Shown: piece by piece, positions 59,917-64,000 of the stretch | How positions within the stretch are numbered: position 1 is the first letter of the stretch | How the letters are laid out: each line of letters opens with the position of its first letter | Assembly (NCBI RefSeq): GCF_001625215.2 | Contig: NC_030382.2 | Coordinates: 49,503,364 to 49,567,363 of the forward strand | From: Daucus carota subsp. sativus | Taxonomy: Eukaryota; Streptophyta; Magnoliopsida; Apiales; Apiaceae | DNA: 64,000 nt | Reading direction: 5' to 3' | Translations under genes and position numbers: made by a program | The notes under the pieces: generated by a model | What the model saw: only the letters and a program-made list of their open reading frames with translations | The model's database searches: none | What the model was told of the DNA's origin: nothing

Positions 59917-61010
59917 ATGAATTTCCCAGAAGATGCACTTACTGAGATCTTGTCAAGGCTGCATGTAAAAGCTCTGTCGAGATTCAAATGTGTCTGCAAA
60001 TCATGGGAAAATCTTATCAAACAGCCTCATTTTATCTCCAGGCACCTGGCTAATTGGACAAACTCATCAACCAACAAAGACAATGTCCATCTCCTCATCA
60101 GCAAACGCGATGATGAAACAAATAAACGAGTCATTTCATTGTCTGCAGACGATGCACTTGACACGTTTGTTGATCAAAACTCACCTCCATTTATAAATGA
60201 AACATTTGGTCACATTCGCCTCTTAGGCCCCTGCAACGGACTTGTCTGCCTGTATGGCTATCCTGATAGTATCGCGTTATGGAACCCTGCCATCAGGGAA
60301 TTTAAAAAACTCCCCAAATCATCTATACCGCGTCCTCTAGGGAAATTTGTGCTCGGAGGTGATGTTGGTTTCGGATATGATTCAAAAACAAATGATTATA
60401 AGGTGATACAAATATTGTTTTGCTGTTCTAAAAATGAAGGAAATATTTATCAAGTCGAAATTTACAATGTCAGCACTGGTGCATGGCGAAAATATAATGC
60501 TGAACTCCCTGCTAACATAATGTATAGAAATGTTTGGAGCACACATGTTACAAAAATGAAACATTTTGCTGGTGGGCACAGGATAATGAAACAGAGTTGA
60601 TTCTTTCATTTAACATGAATAATGAAGAGTTTAAAAAGAAGGCATTGCCAATAGATATCAGAGATCTCGAAGGGGAGGATAGAGTAACAAGGGCTATTCT
60701 TCCGTTTGGCGAATCAATTGCACTTCTAGTCTATGGAATCAAACAAGTTGAGAAGGTTTTTGATATTTGGGTGATTAAGAGTCTAGATGATGATGAATGC
60801 TGGACAAGATTATCAAGTATTGGACCGGTTTCCAGGGTGGAGAGGCCTTTGGGGTTCTGGAAAAATGGAGAACTTATATTGGAAAATAGTTGCAGGGAGC
60901 TGGTTTTGTATGATGATGGTGATGGTAAGGTTAGATATCTTGGAGTTCATGGCAAGAGGGACAGACTAGAAGTTCTTGTTTACAAGGAGAGCCTGGTCTC
61001 TGTTAATTAA
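59917..61010 (+). pseudogene. F-box protein gene with one frame break
   Basis: Starts MNFPEDALTEILSRLHVKAL with a complete F-box (about residues 3-44, ending QPHFISRHL). The F-box-associated part follows (GPCNGLVCLYGYPDSIALWN, GFGYDSKTNDYKVIQI, YQVEIYNVSTGAWRK). Around 60525-60560 the reading moves to another frame, consistent with loss of one base; the homology then continues (CWWAQDNETELILSF, LGFWKNGELILEN) to the stop at 61008-61010. Without that shift the protein would be about 360 aa, normal for F-box/FBA proteins, which act as SCF ubiquitin-ligase adaptors. As read, it ends at 60600 after 227 residues. It may be a pseudogene, a truncated allele or a sequencing error. Confidence 0.8.
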
Positions 61011-62982
61011 AGTCGAGACTCCAGAATTTCAAGTTAGCTGTAATATTGTAATCTAGCGGATATTCTTCTTCTCGATAAAAAGAAAAAATTGGGATAGTTG
61101 AATCCCTGTGTACATATTTGAACAAGCAAATTATGGGCGGCACCATCTTCATGTATCGTTTTTTTAAGGTTTTCAAGATGCGTGTTTTAAAAATCTGGCA
61201 TGTTTTCCAAATTCCATGGTTATACACTTATATATTTTTGTTTTTTGGATGTGCCATTCAATTCTATACATTTCAAAATTTTCCCAAAATAGTAAACTTA
61301 CTCTTTATTATATAAAACATTCACCCATCCACTACTTTCGACTACTATCTTACCCACGGAGGGGTAACATATATATAAAGAAGTATGTAGGCTAAATTAT
61401 AGTAATTCAAATTCACGACATCCGGGTTTGAGGCTAACATGCTAGGTAACAGCAGAACACATTTCCTGTGAGTAACAATCGATTTATTACAAATTAAAAC
61501 GGTACATGCGCAATGCATGGATTTGGTTGAATTATCGATATAGAACTCTTGAGTTTGGCAATTTGGGAGAGACAAAATTTGATATTCGTCGAAACATTCC
61601 AAACTTCAGAACTGGTTAAAACTAAATATTCTATTAAAGGGAGTTTGTTAGGATCATGGTATATTTTATAATATTATTTTACCAAATTAAAAATGCCGTC
61701 CAGTATGAGAACACAGATGCCGTGGACTCTTGTTTTACAGAGATGTGAAACATAGTCTATTTTAGTATGAAAATATACAAAAACAAGCTGAGTTAGCAAG
61801 AAAAGTCTCCCCTTAGGAAGAAGGGAGCGCTTGAATCATTTAAAAATAATAATGTAATATATTTTTCTTAGTAATTTAGTACCGAAAGTTCTTAAATTAT
61901 TTTTTTATAAATTAATAAAATATTCGATTTTAGCACTTGATATATCGAATAATGTGGTCAATGTTATTTTATTTACTCTTTATTTATATTTTATTCCAAG
62001 AGAAAATTGGGATATAGAATTGAAGAAAATTAATTATTATATTTATAAATGATAACATAAGTGCCTCTAAATATTTTTTCGAAAAATTGGAAAGAAGAAC
62101 TGGATCCTTTCAGAGAGTCTCAAATATGGTTGAATTAAAATTTAAAATCAAACTGGACCGGATCATTGTTTTAATTCGTGAAAGCGGGATCGAACCTGTA
62201 ATAGTTGATATTTGGAAGACCGGGAAAAACTAGACCGGGCCGGACTAGTTTGGACCAATTACGTACTTATTACGTGACACTTATATACACATTCTATGTT
62301 TTTATATTATTTTGATTATAAATTATAAATAGAAAAATTTATAAGTGTACGAATTTCGAATTATTAATACAAAACATATAAAATTTATTCATTTAACTTA
62401 TAGTATAGAGTACATCACCATTATTGAACCATTTTATATTCTTTTAAATTTTATTTAAATATTATATATTTTGATATTTCAATTATAAATTTTATAAATT
62501 AAAGAGTTAAAAATGAAAAATATATTATATGTATAAAATCTGGCCCGGTCTAGATTTTTTTAAAGATTTGGACCCATTCAGGCCACATTGGCCTTATTTT
62601 AACTAGACTCAAAAGCATAGTTTTCTGATTTATCAGTCGCAATCAATCTACTTGTACTTTTTATTCTTAGAAAATTTTTATAAATCAACTTTGACTTATA
62701 AGTCATGGACGGATCGGACTTTTAAGCCCATCTTCTTGACTTTTAATTCAAAAGCAGCATGTTAGTGCAACGAACTAATAAGTCAATTTCGTATATATAA
62801 GTCAGAATATGGTAAGTGGAAAATTCTAATTTTTTAGCAATTTATTTTTATTTTTGAAATTTGATTTTACAAACGTGTGTAAGACCACTTTAAATGATAA
62901 TTTATATAATTTATTATTATATTAATATTTTATACCCAATAAATTGTAAACACCAAAATATTTATCCAAAAACATAAAGTGT
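61011..62982. other. AT-rich intergenic DNA with an inverted-repeat element
   Basis: No gene seen. TAGACCGGGCC at 62231-62241 and GGCCCGGTCTA at 62542-62552 are exact 11-bp inverted repeats around about 300 bp, possibly a MITE. Confidence 0.5.
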
Positions 62983-63480
62983 GTTGGGATTTTAATTGAT
63001 TTCCTTTAATATATGGATTTTAATGGATTATATGTAATTCTGATTTTATACGGATTGGTGATAAAATGTCGCAAACTTGATACAAATATTTTAAGATTTA
63101 AGCACAATGTCTTAAAATCTCGTAGATTTTGATGAGATTTCAAAAAACTTAAAATACACCGAGGAATACCACAAAATTTATCATTTTATGAAATCCACAA
63201 AAATCAATCAAAATTTAATGAATTTTAAACAATTCCAATAGAACACTATCGAATTTAAAATCCTGATTAAATACCACCGAAATTTGTATCTTAATTTAAA
63301 ATCTCAATTAAATGTCTCAAGATTTTAAATCATCCGAATTAAATATCTCAAGATTTTTTTATAGATTTTAAATAATCCCAATTAAATACCTTAAGATTTT
63401 AGTAAATTTTAAACAATCTCTAAAAAATCTTAGATTTTATGAACATATTTGTTTTTTTAAATCCCAATAAAATACACCTC
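62983..63480. mobile_element. diverged copy of the GGGGTGTATT MITE
   Basis: Same order of blocks as 17676-18135 (TTGGGATTTTAATT, GGATTTTAATGGATTATATG, AAAATGTCGCA, CAAAAAACTTAAAATACAC, TTTATGAAAT), ending AATCCCAATAAAATACACCT. Many differences indicate an older insertion. 63481-63730 is AT-rich with nothing supported. Confidence 0.7.
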
Positions 63481-63730
63481 GAAAGTTGCTTTTCATTATA
63501 ATTAGCATCACATTTATACGTAATAAACATTTTTTACGTCACGCCAAGCGACCTAGAAAATCCTAACTTTTTTCCTTGACTTTATTCTTTTTTCTGAAAT
63601 TTGATTTTACTTAAATTTACGGGATCACTTTAAAAAGTAAATTAATAATTATTATATCCGATAAATTACAAATATCATAAAATTTATAAAATTATATAAA
63701 TTAAAATATTTAAAAATAAGTTATTACATG

Positions 63731-64000
63731 CTCCCTCCGTCCCAATAAATAATATACATTGGGATTGGACACGGAGCCCGGTAAAAAGTGTAAAAAATGA
63801 GTAGAGTTAGATGAAAAGTCGATAAAGTGGTGAAATCTTATTTTTATTTAATACTAATAGATATGACATAGTGGAATAAAGTAGTGAGTGTAATAGTATT
63901 ATATAATAGAGATAGTGGAAGAAAGTATTATTTTAGAAAAGTAGTGGGTGTAATAATATTTTTATTATTATATAAATGAAGTATTTTATATTATAAAAAG
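63731..64000. mobile_element. Stowaway-like MITE, right end beyond window
   Basis: Begins CTCCCTCCGTCCCAATAAAT, the common Stowaway-type end, and continues with the usual AT-rich interior (AGTAGTGGGTGTAATA repeated with variation) to the window edge. Confidence 0.55.

Overview
The window is nuclear DNA of a flowering plant. The protein families are plant families (PAR1, DUF3527, MTP zinc transporter, F-box with FBA-like C-terminus, EIX/Cf-type LRR receptor-like protein). Genes have GT-AG introns, intergenic DNA is very AT-rich, and there are many MITEs, a LINE and a Ty3/gypsy LTR element. The style suggests a core eudicot, possibly an asterid; I cannot name the species.

Layout. 1-8202: minus-strand Tat-like gypsy element running off the left edge. 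8203-17068: tandem segmental duplication holding decayed LRR receptor-like protein relics, a shared GC-richer core repeat, a 24-base G run next to a tRNA-like scrap, and a triple repeat. 17515-18495: 28-bp tandem repeat, a MITE with clear inverted ends and a 61-bp minisatellite. 18750-20105: MTP-type zinc transporter (-). 22290-26040: Stowaway MITE, then a 5'-truncated LINE (-) interrupted by a hAT-like element. 26281-28374: PCNA (+), four exons, 264 aa. 29122-35840: neutral ceramidase (-), nine coding exons, 780 aa. 40854-44312: tandem PAR1 pair (+). 44974-46733: RNA polymerase I/III subunit AC19 (-). 48079-51062: TIM10 (+). 52682-55435: DUF3527 protein (-). 59917-61010: F-box gene (+) with one frame break. 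The rest is AT-rich DNA with MITE remnants.

The exon chains of PCNA, ceramidase, AC19, TIM10, DUF3527 and both PAR1 genes were worked out by hand from splice sites and reading phase. Each closes in frame at a length close to what I recall for the family. The genes are ordinary housekeeping or accessory genes and do not form a pathway. PCNA/ceramidase, PAR1b/AC19 and TIM10/DUF3527 are convergent pairs; AC19/TIM10 is divergent.

The most unusual signal is a set of tiny insertions: an A or T run plus only about 4-8 other bases, flanked by near-perfect direct repeats of 15-18 bp (36097-36144, 21133-21188, 52997-53052, and possibly 17515-17581). They look like extremely 5'-truncated retroposon insertions. 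Other points of interest are a LINE reading frame whose first 46 codons come from a transposon, telo-box and E2F signals packed before PCNA, and intron and tail differences between the two PAR1 copies.
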